Shown: positions 52,667 to 61,769, numbered from the stretch's first letter. The stretch is 64,000 nucleotides of DNA from CAITSH01 sp945892985 (GCA_945892985.1 CAMDDU010000015.1:27489-91488), one strand, 5' to 3'. Made by a program: numbers and translations. Notes: generated by a model not told the origin, from the letters alone.

Positions 52667-54153
52667 GAGCGGTCTTTCCTCGGGGAGGACTTGTGGCCCC
52701 CTGCCGCATAAAACGCCGCCAGCGTTTCTTGCGAACGTTGCAGCACCGGACGAATGTCTCGCATTTTCGTGCGCGCCTTGCGCGCCTGGCCGAGAACCTC
52801 GCGTTCCACCTCGGCCACATCCACGCCCAGCACTTTTCCGGCCCGAACCACCACCCGGCCGGCCACGATCAGCGTATCGACGAATTCATTGCGGGCGCGC
52901 GTCAGCAATACTTCAAGTTCATCGGCCAAACCATCGATCACGTCATAGGCCATCGCATCGTAATCGAGCAGCACAAGGTCCGCCGGCGCACCCGGGACAA
53001 GCTTCCCATACCCATCCTGGTTGGTGACGGTCCGGAAACCCGACCGCGTCGCGGCGTCGAACAGCCGTGCGGTCGTAAGCGGGTGCTCCGCGTGGCTGGG
53101 CGAATGCAGCCAGTTTGTGACACGCAATTCACGAAACGCGTCGTCGTCGTCATCGATGGAAAACGCGTCGATGCCGAAGCAGAAATCCATGCCGGACTTG
53201 ATGAACTGCCCGACAGGCGCGATTCCGGAGCGAAGCCTGAGATTGGAACTGGTATTCACGGCGATGGACGCGCCTCGCTCGGCCAACAAGTCGCAATCAT
53301 CGGGACGCAACCACACGCCATGCGCGCCGGTGAACCGCGGGGAAAACAACCCAAGATTGTCGAGGTGGCGGATATACCCCTGTGGATACGCGGCGTCCGC
53401 CCATTCGCGCTGCGCCTTTGTCTCAAGAAGATGGGTGGTCACGCGCCGTCCGTCAGCCGCAGATTCGGCGGCGAGTCGCTCGATCAGGGCATCGGAGCAG
53501 GCCTGCGGGCTGTTCGGCCCATATTGCACAGAAACCAGGCCGCCTTCAACGTCGCTCGCGACGGCGCGCACGATGTCCATATAACCTGCCGGGTCCGGGA
53601 ACGGGTACATCCAGGTCTTGCGGATGATGTCGTGGTCGCGCGGGTCGTGGCGGGCGAGCAGAGATTCATCATCTTCGTATCCCAGCGACAGCTGGTCGCG
53701 AAGCGGCACCACAAAAGCCACACGGATGCCGACGTCACGTGCGGCCTTTGCCACGCTGGCGGCATCCGACCGAAGGCGGTCGACAAAAATGGAAGAGTGG
53801 ACATGCACCACCGAGCTCACCCCCGCGCGCGCAAGCCGGGCGAATGCGAGAACGGTGTTCAAGTACGGGTCAACCGGCGGGTGCGCATACAACGCGGCGC
53901 GCCAAATCTCGAAGACCTCGTCCTTAGCGCCGATCGCCAGATGATGCAGCCCGCGACCGTGGTCGTGCGCGTCTGCAAGCGCGGGCATCGCCACCAGCTG
54001 CCTGCCCTCCCCGGCCGTGGCCGGGTCTCCGCTCGCCTCCACCGACACGATACGGCCGCCGGCGATGCGGATTGTCGCGCCATAAACCGGTGCGGCCTTG
54101 CCCGGGTCGGCAAACAAGCGACCGACCCTGATTTCCTTCAGTTCGTCCGTCAT
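52663..54153 (-). CDS. Amidohydrolase of the TRZ/ATZ group, divergent
   Basis: 496-residue metalloenzyme from ATG 54153, preceded by AAGGGC. ADAHDHGRGLH (His63, His65), VTTHLLETKAQREW (His, Glu), FTGAHGVWL (His) and CFGIDAFSIDDDDD (Asp) give a full metal site. The remainder differs strongly from the amidohydrolases at 17950 and 51227, so its substrate is probably different. A long charged C-terminal tail (from about 440) is rich in Arg and Lys. It lies 30 bp after livF and overlaps the next amidohydrolase by ATGA. Confidence 0.87.
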   Translation of the reverse strand: MTDELKEIRVGRLFADPGKAAPVYGATIRIAGGRIVSVEASGDPATAGEGRQLVAMPALADAHDHGRGLHHLAIGAKDEVFEIWRAALYAHPPVDPYLNTVLAFARLARAGVSSVVHVHSSIFVDRLRSDAASVAKAARDVGIRVAFVVPLRDQLSLGYEDDESLLARHDPRDHDIIRKTWMYPFPDPAGYMDIVRAVASDVEGGLVSVQYGPNSPQACSDALIERLAAESAADGRRVTTHLLETKAQREWADAAYPQGYIRHLDNLGLFSPRFTGAHGVWLRPDDCDLLAERGASIAVNTSSNLRLRSGIAPVGQFIKSGMDFCFGIDAFSIDDDDDAFRELRVTNWLHSPSHAEHPLTTARLFDAATRSGFRTVTNQDGYGKLVPGAPADLVLLDYDAMAYDVIDGLADELEVLLTRARNEFVDTLIVAGRVVVRAGKVLGVDVAEVEREVLGQARKARTKMRDIRPVLQRSQETLAAFYAAGGHKSSPRKDRS

Positions 54154-54183
54154 GGTCAGTTTGCCCTTGCCCGCATCCCGCAC

Positions 54184-54885
54184 TCAGGCGAAATAAGCTT
54201 CGCGGATTTCATCGGTTCTCATCGCATCGTTGAGCGTGCCGCTCCAGACCATGCGGCCGGCCGTCAGCACCACGCAGCGCTCGGCCAAGCCCTTGGCAAC
54301 CTCGAGATTCTGCTCAACCAGCAGGATAGCCACGCCGGTCTGGCGTATGCGGTCGATGGTCTCGATCATAGAGCGCACGATGCCCACGGCCAGTCCGGCC
54401 GAGGGCTCATCGAGCAGAATCAATTTCGGATTGGTCACCAGGGCCCGGCCGATCGCCAGCATTTGCTGCTCGCCGCCGGACAGGGAGCCGGCGATCTGGG
54501 TGCGCCTTTCCTTCAGCCGCGGCAGGTACTCGTAAATTACCTCAAGCTCAATGGCCGGCCTGCCCCGCGCCGCATTGGTCGCCGCAAGCAGGGTTTCCTC
54601 CACGGAAAAATTAGGGAACAACTCGCGCCATTGCGGGACCAGAGCGAGGCCGAGCTTGACCACGCTGCTGGCCGGAAGCTGCGAAATATCAAGGCCGTCG
54701 AATATCACTTTACCGGACAGCTTTGGCAACAGGCCTGCGATGGCCTCCACGCTGGCGGTCTTGCCCGCGCCGTTTGGCCCCAATAGGGCAAGGCACTGGC
54801 CGGGCGCAATCTCCAACGTCACATCGCGCACCGCCACGATCGGGCCGTGCGCGACGGTAAGTCCCGTTACGGAAAGGATGCTCAT
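54184..54885 (-). CDS. livF: Branched-chain-type ABC importer ATPase LivF
   Basis: 233-residue ATPase. Walker A GPNGAGKTA (36-44), signature SLSGGEQQMLAIGRAL and Walker B LILLDEPSAGLA. The short C-terminus and LVPQWRELFPNFSVEETL segment are LivF-specific. It overlaps the livMG fusion by 4 nt. Ligands of Liv-type systems in catabolic clusters are often aromatic or amide compounds rather than leucine. Confidence 0.95.
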   Translation of the reverse strand: MSILSVTGLTVAHGPIVAVRDVTLEIAPGQCLALLGPNGAGKTASVEAIAGLLPKLSGKVIFDGLDISQLPASSVVKLGLALVPQWRELFPNFSVEETLLAATNAARGRPAIELEVIYEYLPRLKERRTQIAGSLSGGEQQMLAIGRALVTNPKLILLDEPSAGLAVGIVRSMIETIDRIRQTGVAILLVEQNLEVAKGLAERCVVLTAGRMVWSGTLNDAMRTDEIREAYFA

Positions 54886-56714
54886 GCGGCGTCCTTGTCG
54901 CCAAAATAAGCACTGCGAACGTGCTGCGCCGACACCACCTCGTTAGGTTCGCCCTCGGCGATGATCTCGCCATAGCTCATCACCGTCAGCCGATCACACA
55001 AGGACAGCAAAAAGCCGATATTGTGCTCGATGATAAACATAGTCACCCCCAGCTCGCGGTTGATCGCAAGAAGCAGTTCACGCAATTGTCCCGCTTCGTC
55101 AGCCCCGACGCCGGAAACCGGTTCATCGAGCAGAATCAAGCGCGGCCTGGAGACTATCGCCCTGGCGATTTCCAGGCGACGCTGGTTGCCCAGCGACAAT
55201 GATCCGGCAGGTTGCAACGCGAGTTTCTTCAGTCCAACGGCATCCAGTGCGGCCATCACGGCATCGCGTTCCTCACCGACCGAGCCCCCTCCGTACGCAG
55301 CCTCCAGGCTACGCCGCATCGTCGCAGGCACCGTGTTTCGTCCCAGCCCGATTACCGTATTGTCAAAACAACTCAACGAAGGAAACACCGCGACATGCTG
55401 GAATGTTCGCGCAATGCCGAGGCCAACGCGCTGTTCCACAGGTACTATCGCAAGGTCCCTGCCGAAGCTGGACACGCCTCCGGCATCGGCACGGGTAAAG
55501 CCGGTGATCATGTTGAAAAGGGTGGTCTTCCCGGCGCCGTTTGGCCCCATCAGGCCGTGCAGGCGTCCCGCACCGACCTCGATCGAAACGCGCTTGACCG
55601 CCTGCAAGGCGCCATATGACTTGGTCAATCCTTCGATACGCAGTGCGGGTGATCCGGCGGCTTCGTCCGTACGCGGCATCGCCGTCGGCATCGCGCGAAC
55701 CATCGCCGTGCGCGTATCTGCGCTGTCAAGAACCGCCTCATCTGACGCGGAGGCCTTGTCCTGCCCGGTACGCAACTTCGCAACGGCCCTGCTGACGAGT
55801 TCGACCAAACCGCCGGGGAAGTACATCACGGTAAGGACCACCAGTACGCAAAAAATAAGCTCCAGGTAATCGGCCAGCGGCCGCAATATTTCCGGCAGGA
55901 TGCGCAGCACGCCGCCGCCCATCAAACCACCCCAAATGGAGTTCATCCCACCGATAATCGGGTAAGCCAGCATGAAAATGGACGACAGTACGCCGTAGCT
56001 GTCGGGGTCCACGATCCGGAAACGCGGCGCTGAAAGCGCCCCGGCAAAGGCGATAGCCGCCGAACTGAAGACAAAGGCCGCAATCAGGTAGCTGCGCGGA
56101 CTAATGCCGAACGCCCGGGCGCCGACTTCGTTGGCGGCAAGTGCGCGCAGGTTCTTGCCAAACGGCCCGTAGAGCAGCACGGTCAACGGAAGGATGATGA
56201 GCGCAGTGGCCACACCGGCCATCAGTAGATTGGCAAGGTCGCTCTTCACCGCCATGCCGAAAATCACCGGCACGGGAATATTGAGTCCCTCCGCGCCGCC
56301 CGTCAACGTCTTGGCTTCGCGCAGAAAAATGATCACCACCTCCTGGAATACCAGCGTGACCATGGCAAGGTTGTGGCTGCGAAAACGTACCGCGGGAACC
56401 GCCAGCACGTAGCCTGCCAGAGCACCGAATCCCAAACCCACAAGCAAGGCCAACGGGAAAGACCATCCCAACTTGAGGACGGCGAGCGCAGAGGCATAGG
56501 CCCCGATTGCCATCATCGCGCCGCTGGCGATGGTGATACAGCGTGCGTAACCGACCAGCATGACCAGCGCCACGCCGATTATGGTCGCCCCTATGGAAAT
56601 GGTGAAGACATACTGCCAGTAGGAACTGAGCAGGCAGCCAACGAGGGTCAGCAGCAGTATGGTCAGGGAAGGCAGTGAAATCCGCAATACAAGCTTTGCT
56701 CTTTCAGACATCAC
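54882..56714 (-). CDS. livM-livG: Fused LivM permease - LivG ATPase of a branched-chain-type ABC importer
   Basis: 610-residue natural fusion. Residues 1 to about 310 form the LivM membrane domain (about eight helices, GYVLAVPAVRFRSHNLAMVT as the conserved loop). A Thr/Ala-rich linker of about 50 residues leads to the LivG ATPase from about 365: Walker A GPNGAGKTT, signature LSLGNQRRLEIARAI (LSYGQQRR in most LivG) and ILLDEPVSGVG. Fusions of this kind are known. It overlaps livH by 11 nt and livF by 4 nt. Confidence 0.94.
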   Translation of the reverse strand: MMSERAKLVLRISLPSLTILLLTLVGCLLSSYWQYVFTISIGATIIGVALVMLVGYARCITIASGAMMAIGAYASALAVLKLGWSFPLALLVGLGFGALAGYVLAVPAVRFRSHNLAMVTLVFQEVVIIFLREAKTLTGGAEGLNIPVPVIFGMAVKSDLANLLMAGVATALIILPLTVLLYGPFGKNLRALAANEVGARAFGISPRSYLIAAFVFSSAAIAFAGALSAPRFRIVDPDSYGVLSSIFMLAYPIIGGMNSIWGGLMGGGVLRILPEILRPLADYLELIFCVLVVLTVMYFPGGLVELVSRAVAKLRTGQDKASASDEAVLDSADTRTAMVRAMPTAMPRTDEAAGSPALRIEGLTKSYGALQAVKRVSIEVGAGRLHGLMGPNGAGKTTLFNMITGFTRADAGGVSSFGRDLAIVPVEQRVGLGIARTFQHVAVFPSLSCFDNTVIGLGRNTVPATMRRSLEAAYGGGSVGEERDAVMAALDAVGLKKLALQPAGSLSLGNQRRLEIARAIVSRPRLILLDEPVSGVGADEAGQLRELLLAINRELGVTMFIIEHNIGFLLSLCDRLTVMSYGEIIAEGEPNEVVSAQHVRSAYFGDKDAA

Positions 56715-57579
56715 GTACCTTGCCTTCCGAGAACAGGCCGTCCGGACGCCACAGCAGCACCACGAACAACAACAAGAAACTGATCGCGCTCTTCATTGCA
56801 CTAGAAACGTAGGCTGCGGCCAGAGTCTCGGCAAGCCCGAGCAGCAGCCCTCCCAGCAACGCACCGCGAAGGGAGTCAAAACCACCTATCACCGCTCCGA
56901 CAAAACCGGCGGTAATCATTGCCACCGCCAGATCCGGTGAGATGCCCTTGCTCGGACCGGCAAACACCCCGGCAAGCCCGGCCAGAGCCCCACCCATGAA
57001 CCACGCCAGTGCATAGACCTGGTTTACGGAATATCCGCAAAGGGTTGCACCGCGTACGTTTGACGCCATGGCCCGCATGCTCCTGCCAATGCGGGCGTGG
57101 CTGAACAACAACAAACCGATCAATCCGGCCGCCAGGGCGCCGGTACCGACCCACAACTGCGCGGGGGTAAGAATCACCTCGCCGAACACAAACGGCGGAC
57201 CCGCAATCGGCTTGGGCATGGACAGTATTTCGGTATTGTAGGAAAGCCTGTAGGTCTCGGACAGTCCTATGCCTATGAATATGGTCGCCGTGATCACCGT
57301 GAACAAGTCGGCCTTGCGCAACGGGCGAAGAATCGCCATTTCGATTGCCATTGCGAGGGCGCCTATCAACAGCGGCACGATCACGTAGGCGGCCCAATAC
57401 GTCCAGCCCAATTGCACCACTATCAGGTATGCGGCAAAGGCGCCCAACAGCACAAAGCCGCCGTGGGCGAAGTTGACGGTCTTGGTAGCCTTGTGGATGA
57501 CAACAACACCAATGGCGACCAGCGCATACACTGCGCCGGAAGCCAGGCCACCGATAATCACCATCAGGAACTCAGACAT
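56704..57579 (-). CDS. livH: Branched-chain-type ABC importer permease LivH
   Basis: 291-residue inner-membrane permease with about eight helices. GLASGAVYALVAIGVVVIHKATKTVNFAHG at the start (quoted loosely) and RSMRAMASNVRGATLCGYSV, the EAA-like loop, identify LivH. It starts 27 bp downstream of livK. The order livK-livH-livMG-livF is one operon unit. Confidence 0.94.
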   Translation of the reverse strand: MSEFLMVIIGGLASGAVYALVAIGVVVIHKATKTVNFAHGGFVLLGAFAAYLIVVQLGWTYWAAYVIVPLLIGALAMAIEMAILRPLRKADLFTVITATIFIGIGLSETYRLSYNTEILSMPKPIAGPPFVFGEVILTPAQLWVGTGALAAGLIGLLLFSHARIGRSMRAMASNVRGATLCGYSVNQVYALAWFMGGALAGLAGVFAGPSKGISPDLAVAMITAGFVGAVIGGFDSLRGALLGGLLLGLAETLAAAYVSSAMKSAISFLLLFVVLLWRPDGLFSEGKVRDV

Positions 57580-57606
57580 GCGCCTCCTCCGCCCTACGCC
57601 TGCCGG

Positions 57607-58836
57607 TTAACGAACGACCTTCCATTTGTCACCGACGATGGCCGCCGAACCGAGCCTGCGGCCGCCCTGATGGTCGGTGGCCGAAAACGTCTCGGGATAA
57701 ATAACATCGAAGCCGCCAAGGGCCGATGGTTTGGCTTCGCTGACTTTTTCCCAGGAGTTAATGAGGGAATCCCAGCTCAGGTTGTTGCCGGCGCCCTTTA
57801 GCGCCTGTGCGAGCACATAGGTTGAGCCGTATCCGACGATGTCATAGAGGTTGGGGCGGGCCTGCGGCGGGTTGCCGTACTTGGCAATCCAAATCTTCCG
57901 GAAGGCCGCCATGGGAGCGTCATCAAGCTGTGTCGGAAAATACGGCACGTTGTAATACCCGTACAAGTTCTTGGTGTTTTCCTGACCAACGATGGCGACA
58001 ATACCGTCATTCACACCGGACGCGTCCAGCACCCAGGTCATGGAGGCCGGCAGTCCCTTTTCCGGAGCCTGCTTGATTGCAAACCCGGCCTCGGTAAAAC
58101 TGCCCAGTACCATGATCGCCTCAACCTTTTGCCGGGAAAACGACAGCAACTGCGCGGTGTAATCGCGTGCCGCCGCATCGAACTGCTCCACGACCACCTC
58201 CACACCGGACCGTGTCGCCAACTGCTCGCGAATGGTCTTCAGGTGCGACTGGGGGAAAGCGTAGGTACCGGAAAGAATGCCGATCTTCTTTGCGTTGGGC
58301 ACTTTGCGGAAAACTTCATCAATCATCGACTTGCCGCTTGTCTCGGCGCCCGGAATCGCGCTATGAAAAATATTTTTCGCGAACGGTGTGCGGATTATCG
58401 GCGTCGCACCGTAGATGTTATAAGTCGGGATGTTGGCGGTGCGCACGTAATCGGCGGCAGCGGCGGCACCGGTGCTGCCTGAAGCGAGAACCAAGGCAAA
58501 AACCTTGGACTCCTCGACCAGTTTCTTCGCTGCGGCCACGCTCTCGGCCGGCGTATTGGCACCTTCAAAAATCAGCCTTAGTTTGCGACCGTTTATTCCG
58601 CCCGCTTCATTGATTTTGTCCACTGCCAGCGCGATGCCGTCGCGCCCGGGAGCACCGATGAAGGCAAAAGCACCGGTCAATGGGCCGAGCGCCCCGATCA
58701 CAATCTCGTTCGCCGTCACGCCTTGTTGCGCATGCAGTCCCGGCGCCGCGAACACCCCCGTGGCCGCCAAAGCGGCGACGATAAATGCCCTGCGCCCCTT
58801 AAACCACCCGCTACCTTGCTTTTGTACAGCTTGCAT
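57607..58836 (-). CDS. Branched-chain-type ABC substrate-binding protein LivK-like
   Basis: 409-residue periplasmic receptor (Peripla_BP_6 family). A signal peptide with a long n-region ends near LHAQQG; the mature domain starts EIVIGALGPLTGAFAF and includes GGINGRKLRLIFEGANTP and VLASGSTGAAAAADYVR, which bind the amino/carboxyl part in family members. ATG 58836 has AAGGAGACGAC upstream. It is the first gene of the 37-kb minus-strand run and diverges from the GntR gene at 59236. Confidence 0.92.
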   Translation of the reverse strand: MQAVQKQGSGWFKGRRAFIVAALAATGVFAAPGLHAQQGVTANEIVIGALGPLTGAFAFIGAPGRDGIALAVDKINEAGGINGRKLRLIFEGANTPAESVAAAKKLVEESKVFALVLASGSTGAAAAADYVRTANIPTYNIYGATPIIRTPFAKNIFHSAIPGAETSGKSMIDEVFRKVPNAKKIGILSGTYAFPQSHLKTIREQLATRSGVEVVVEQFDAAARDYTAQLLSFSRQKVEAIMVLGSFTEAGFAIKQAPEKGLPASMTWVLDASGVNDGIVAIVGQENTKNLYGYYNVPYFPTQLDDAPMAAFRKIWIAKYGNPPQARPNLYDIVGYGSTYVLAQALKGAGNNLSWDSLINSWEKVSEAKPSALGGFDVIYPETFSATDHQGGRRLGSAAIVGDKWKVVR

Positions 58837-59067
58837 TGTCGTCTCCTTGTTTTATGAGAACAGCGAACCTACCGAACCGGGTCGTTTGCCTGCAGAGCCA
58901 CTCATGCAATTCCCGAGCCAACCACCAAATACAAAAATAATAACCCACCCCCTAAAACGCTGCCAATCTGCATGCCCGCACCGTGCAAGCACCGCCAAAC
59001 GCACGCAACGCATTGCAAGCGCAGTCACTGCACGCCGATCCCAAGAACCAGACCAGACCCTCCGCCT

Positions 59068-59100
59068 ATCGTATACGATCCAAATCCGGTCGTATACGAT
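59068..59100. promoter_or_regulatory. Paired GTATAC palindromic operators between livK and a GntR gene
   Basis: ATCGTATACGAT (59068-59079) is a perfect 12-bp palindrome, and TCGTATACGA (59090-59099) a perfect 10-bp one. Their centres are exactly 21 bp apart, two helical turns. They lie in the 399-bp divergent gap (58837-59235), about 230 bp from livK and 137 bp from the GntR start. An FCD-type GntR regulator encoded next door is the natural candidate binder. Nothing else recognisable is in the gap. The same doublet occurs at 30270-30299. Confidence 0.7.
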
Positions 59101-59235
59101 AATTGCACGCACCCTGTTGGTGTCTGCAGGGTGCACCCCCGCGTCCCCGGAAACTGAAGACACATATAGGCAACCGGCAATTGACTCGGCATAATCCGCC
59201 ACAAGCCCTCCGCTCCACAGGATAGACTTTCCGCA

Positions 59236-59937
59236 ATGAGTTCACCGAAAATTCCCCCCCTCGCCAAAGTCGTGGGGGGCCAGACCCGCGCCAGCTTCAT
59301 TACCTCCGCGCTTGAGGTCGAAATCCTCGCCGGCGATCTGCGCCCGGGTGTCAGGCTTGATGAGGAGAGCATAGGCAGGCGCTTCGGCGTGTCGCGCACA
59401 CCGGTGCGCGAAGCGTTGAAACACCTCGCTTCAGCCGGGCTTATCAACATCAAACCGCATACTGGAGCCTTCGTCACCAGCCTTACCGTGGATGTCGTGT
59501 TCGAAATGTTTGAGATGATGGCCGTGCTCGAGAGCGCCTGCGCCGCGCTTGCCTCACGCCGCCACGACGCCGAAGATCGACTGATGCTGGTGGCGGCTCA
59601 CCAGGCCTGCGCAAAAGCCACCAAACGCAAGAATCCGAGGCATTTTTATCAGGCCAACAAGGAGTTCCACGAGGCCATCTACAAAGCCAGCCACAACAGT
59701 TACCTCGAATCGCAGACCATCAGCCTGCGCAACCGAATCGAAGCGTATCGCCGGGCCGCGACCTTTCACTCTGGCTTGATGTCGATCACCATCAACGAAC
59801 ACAAGCGCATCGTCGATGCAATCCTCGCGATGGATGAATCGGCGGCCGCCAATATGATGCACGGCCACCTCGACACCCTGAGGGATGATGCGGTGTCGAT
59901 CACCAAAGCACTGAACCTGCTAACCGAGGCGCGATAG
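59236..59937 (+). CDS. GntR-family transcriptional regulator, FCD subgroup
   Basis: 233-residue regulator. The winged helix spans about 15-85 with FGVSRTPVREALKHL as the recognition part. The FCD domain shows NKEFHEAIY, INEHKRIV and MMHGHLDTL histidines for a metal/ligand pocket. It is diverged from the GntR at 12221. The double GTATAC palindrome just upstream suggests autoregulation and control of the livK run. A matching element before the SDR gene at 30165 suggests a second target. Which organic acid it senses is unknown. Confidence 0.92.
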   Translation: MSSPKIPPLAKVVGGQTRASFITSALEVEILAGDLRPGVRLDEESIGRRFGVSRTPVREALKHLASAGLINIKPHTGAFVTSLTVDVVFEMFEMMAVLESACAALASRRHDAEDRLMLVAAHQACAKATKRKNPRHFYQANKEFHEAIYKASHNSYLESQTISLRNRIEAYRRAATFHSGLMSITINEHKRIVDAILAMDESAAANMMHGHLDTLRDDAVSITKALNLLTEAR

Positions 59938-59968
59938 TCAAGGCTACAGCCTTCCTGCATTGCCCCCC

Positions 59969-60553
59969 CTACAGCGTGTCCATCGCCCGCGCCACGCTGG
60001 CAACAAACGCCTGCTGCACGCTGCCTTCTTTCTTGTGCAGTCCGTACAAGGGCAGGTAGCGCACGCTGCCGCCCGGCGCGATAAACCAGCGCAGGTAGCG
60101 CGTCACCATCTTGCGCGGCGGATCGCCCAGCCACCACGATTCGAGCCGGTCGCGTCCGTAGGTGGTCACCGCCACAAGGTGTTTGATATGGCGCAGGTTG
60201 GAGCGCAGCACGCCCCGCTCGTCGAGCGCGAACGACACCCCGGGAACCATAACGCGGTCCATGAAGCCCTTCAAGATGGCTGGCGGACCGAAGCACCATA
60301 CCGGAAAGCACAACACCAATGCCTCGGCGGCAAACAGGCGTTCGACGTAGGTCTCAACACCCTGGCGGTTGCATGCGGTATCAAAATATCGCCTGCGACT
60401 GTCGGCATCGAGAACAGGATCAAAACCCTCGGCATACAAATCGCAGTCATCCACCTCATGTCCGGCCGCCTTGAGCCGCTCGATGATGGTGCGATGAAGC
60501 AGGCCGTGGAAACTTTCCTGCAAGGGGTGGGCAAACAGGACCAGCACACGCAT
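59969..60553 (-). CDS. Flavodoxin-fold NAD(P)H oxidoreductase (quinone-reductase-like)
   Basis: 194-residue FMN/FAD-dependent reductase of the NQO1/MdaB/KefF group. VLVLFAHPLQESFHG is the phosphate-binding start, DLYAEGFDPVL the conserved second motif, and CFPVWCFGPPAILKGFMDRV the flavin loop. It is cytoplasmic and transfers hydride from NAD(P)H to quinones or nitro compounds. It converges on the GntR gene. A short inverted repeat AAGGCT-AGCCTT (59940s) lies between them but has no T-run. Confidence 0.9.
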   Translation of the reverse strand: MRVLVLFAHPLQESFHGLLHRTIIERLKAAGHEVDDCDLYAEGFDPVLDADSRRRYFDTACNRQGVETYVERLFAAEALVLCFPVWCFGPPAILKGFMDRVMVPGVSFALDERGVLRSNLRHIKHLVAVTTYGRDRLESWWLGDPPRKMVTRYLRWFIAPGGSVRYLPLYGLHKKEGSVQQAFVASVARAMDTL

Positions 60554-60621
60554 GGCGGCTCCGACTTTCAGTGATCAACGCACATCAGAGCAGGCTGGAC
60601 GCAGCTCCGTCAAGATAACGC

Positions 60622-61596
60622 TCAGTCTATTTTTGCGCCCGATTCCCTTACCAGACGCACCATCAGCTTGTCGTCCTCGGCGAGAAAGGCGGCAAAGTCG
60701 GCCGGCGAGCGCGACGCCGCCGTCTCGGTGCCCTCGCGCGCGAACGCCTGAATCACACCGGGCTCGCGCAGCGCGACAAGGGTGGCATCAAATATTTTTT
60801 TCACGATCTCCGGCGGCGTTCCCGCCGCGACGAAAAATCCATACCACAGCGACATGTCGTAACCGGGAAGACCGGCCTCGGTCATGCCCGGCAGATCGGG
60901 CAGCAGCAAGGAGCGCATCGGGCTGGTGACGGCGATGGCTTTCAGCCTGCCGGCCTTGACCAGCGGCAGCACGGAAGGGGGCGTGGCAAAGGTGACCTGG
61001 GTGTCACCGGCGAGCACCGACTGCACGGCAAGCCCGCCGCTCTTGTACGGCACATGCACCATTTGCGTGCCGGTGAGGCGGTTGAACAGGATGGTCGCCA
61101 TATGCGGCGCCGAGCCGTTGCCGGAGCTGGCGTAATTGAGTTTGCCCGGATTGGCCTTGGCGTAGGCGATGAGCTCCTTGATCGACCCCACCCCCACAGA
61201 AGGGTTGACCGCCACCACCTGCGGCGATGCCGACACCTTGGTGACAGGCAGCAGGTCGGCAGGCTTATAGCCCAGCAGGGGATTGAGCGCCGGGTTGACC
61301 GAGATCGCCGCGGGGCTGGCAATGAGGATGGTGTAGCCATCCGGTTGTGACTTGGCGACAAAATCCGCGGCGATGCTCGAGCCGGCACCAGGCTTGTTAT
61401 CCACCACAACAGGCTGGCCGAGGATGCGACTGAGCGGCTCACTCATCGCGCGCGACACATAGTCTGCGGCGCCGCCCGGCGCAAACCCGAGCACCAGCCG
61501 GATCGGCTTGCTCGGATAGGCCTGCGCGGACACGCCGCCGGCGGCGAATATCAAAGACGCGCCGAACAGGGCAAGCGCAGTGGTGGTTTTCCTCAT
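60622..61596 (-). CDS. Bug/TctC-family tripartite tricarboxylate-type solute receptor
   Basis: 324-residue periplasmic receptor. ATG 61596 (MRKTTTALAL) is preceded by GAGGAGGA, so the longer frame to 61614 is not used. The signal peptide ends near VSAQAYPSK. YPSKPIRLVLGFAPGG, PVVVDNKPGAGSSIAADFVA and the late AGTPPEIVKKI are family hallmarks. No TctA or TctB membrane genes are near, which is common for the many orphan Bug receptors of Burkholderiales and is a main taxonomic clue in this window. Confidence 0.94.
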   Translation of the reverse strand: MRKTTTALALFGASLIFAAGGVSAQAYPSKPIRLVLGFAPGGAADYVSRAMSEPLSRILGQPVVVDNKPGAGSSIAADFVAKSQPDGYTILIASPAAISVNPALNPLLGYKPADLLPVTKVSASPQVVAVNPSVGVGSIKELIAYAKANPGKLNYASSGNGSAPHMATILFNRLTGTQMVHVPYKSGGLAVQSVLAGDTQVTFATPPSVLPLVKAGRLKAIAVTSPMRSLLLPDLPGMTEAGLPGYDMSLWYGFFVAAGTPPEIVKKIFDATLVALREPGVIQAFAREGTETAASRSPADFAAFLAEDDKLMVRLVRESGAKID

Positions 61597-61623
61597 GGTC
61601 CTCCTCCTCATCACAACAACGCC

Positions 61624-61706
61624 GTCATTGCGAGCCTAGCTTCGCAATCTCATGACATTGCGAAGCCGCAAGGGCAGCCGGATTGCTTCGCTGCGCTCGC
61701 AATGAC
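61624..61706. repeat. REP-like palindromic intergenic element
   Basis: An 83-bp element bounded by perfect 12-bp terminal inverted repeats GTCATTGCGAGC (61624-61635) and GCTCGCAATGAC (61695-61706). Internal GCGAAGC / GATTGCTTCG blocks pair partially. This GTCATTGCGAG...GCAATGAC form is a known type of dispersed extragenic palindrome seen in many environmental bacteria. It sits between the Bug gene and the crotonase gene. The only ORF through it encodes the typical repeat peptide (MSLRAQRSNP) and is not real. Confidence 0.8.
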
Positions 61707-61769
61707 ATATTAAATTTTTTTAAACAGCTCAGGCCCGCGTCTTTGCGCGTTTGTGTACTTGTGCCTGAA

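Noticed and set aside
52693..54786. 697-codon plus-strand open frame
   Set aside because: Antisense to an amidohydrolase and livF, both with intact motifs; no recognisable domain in the plus-strand product.
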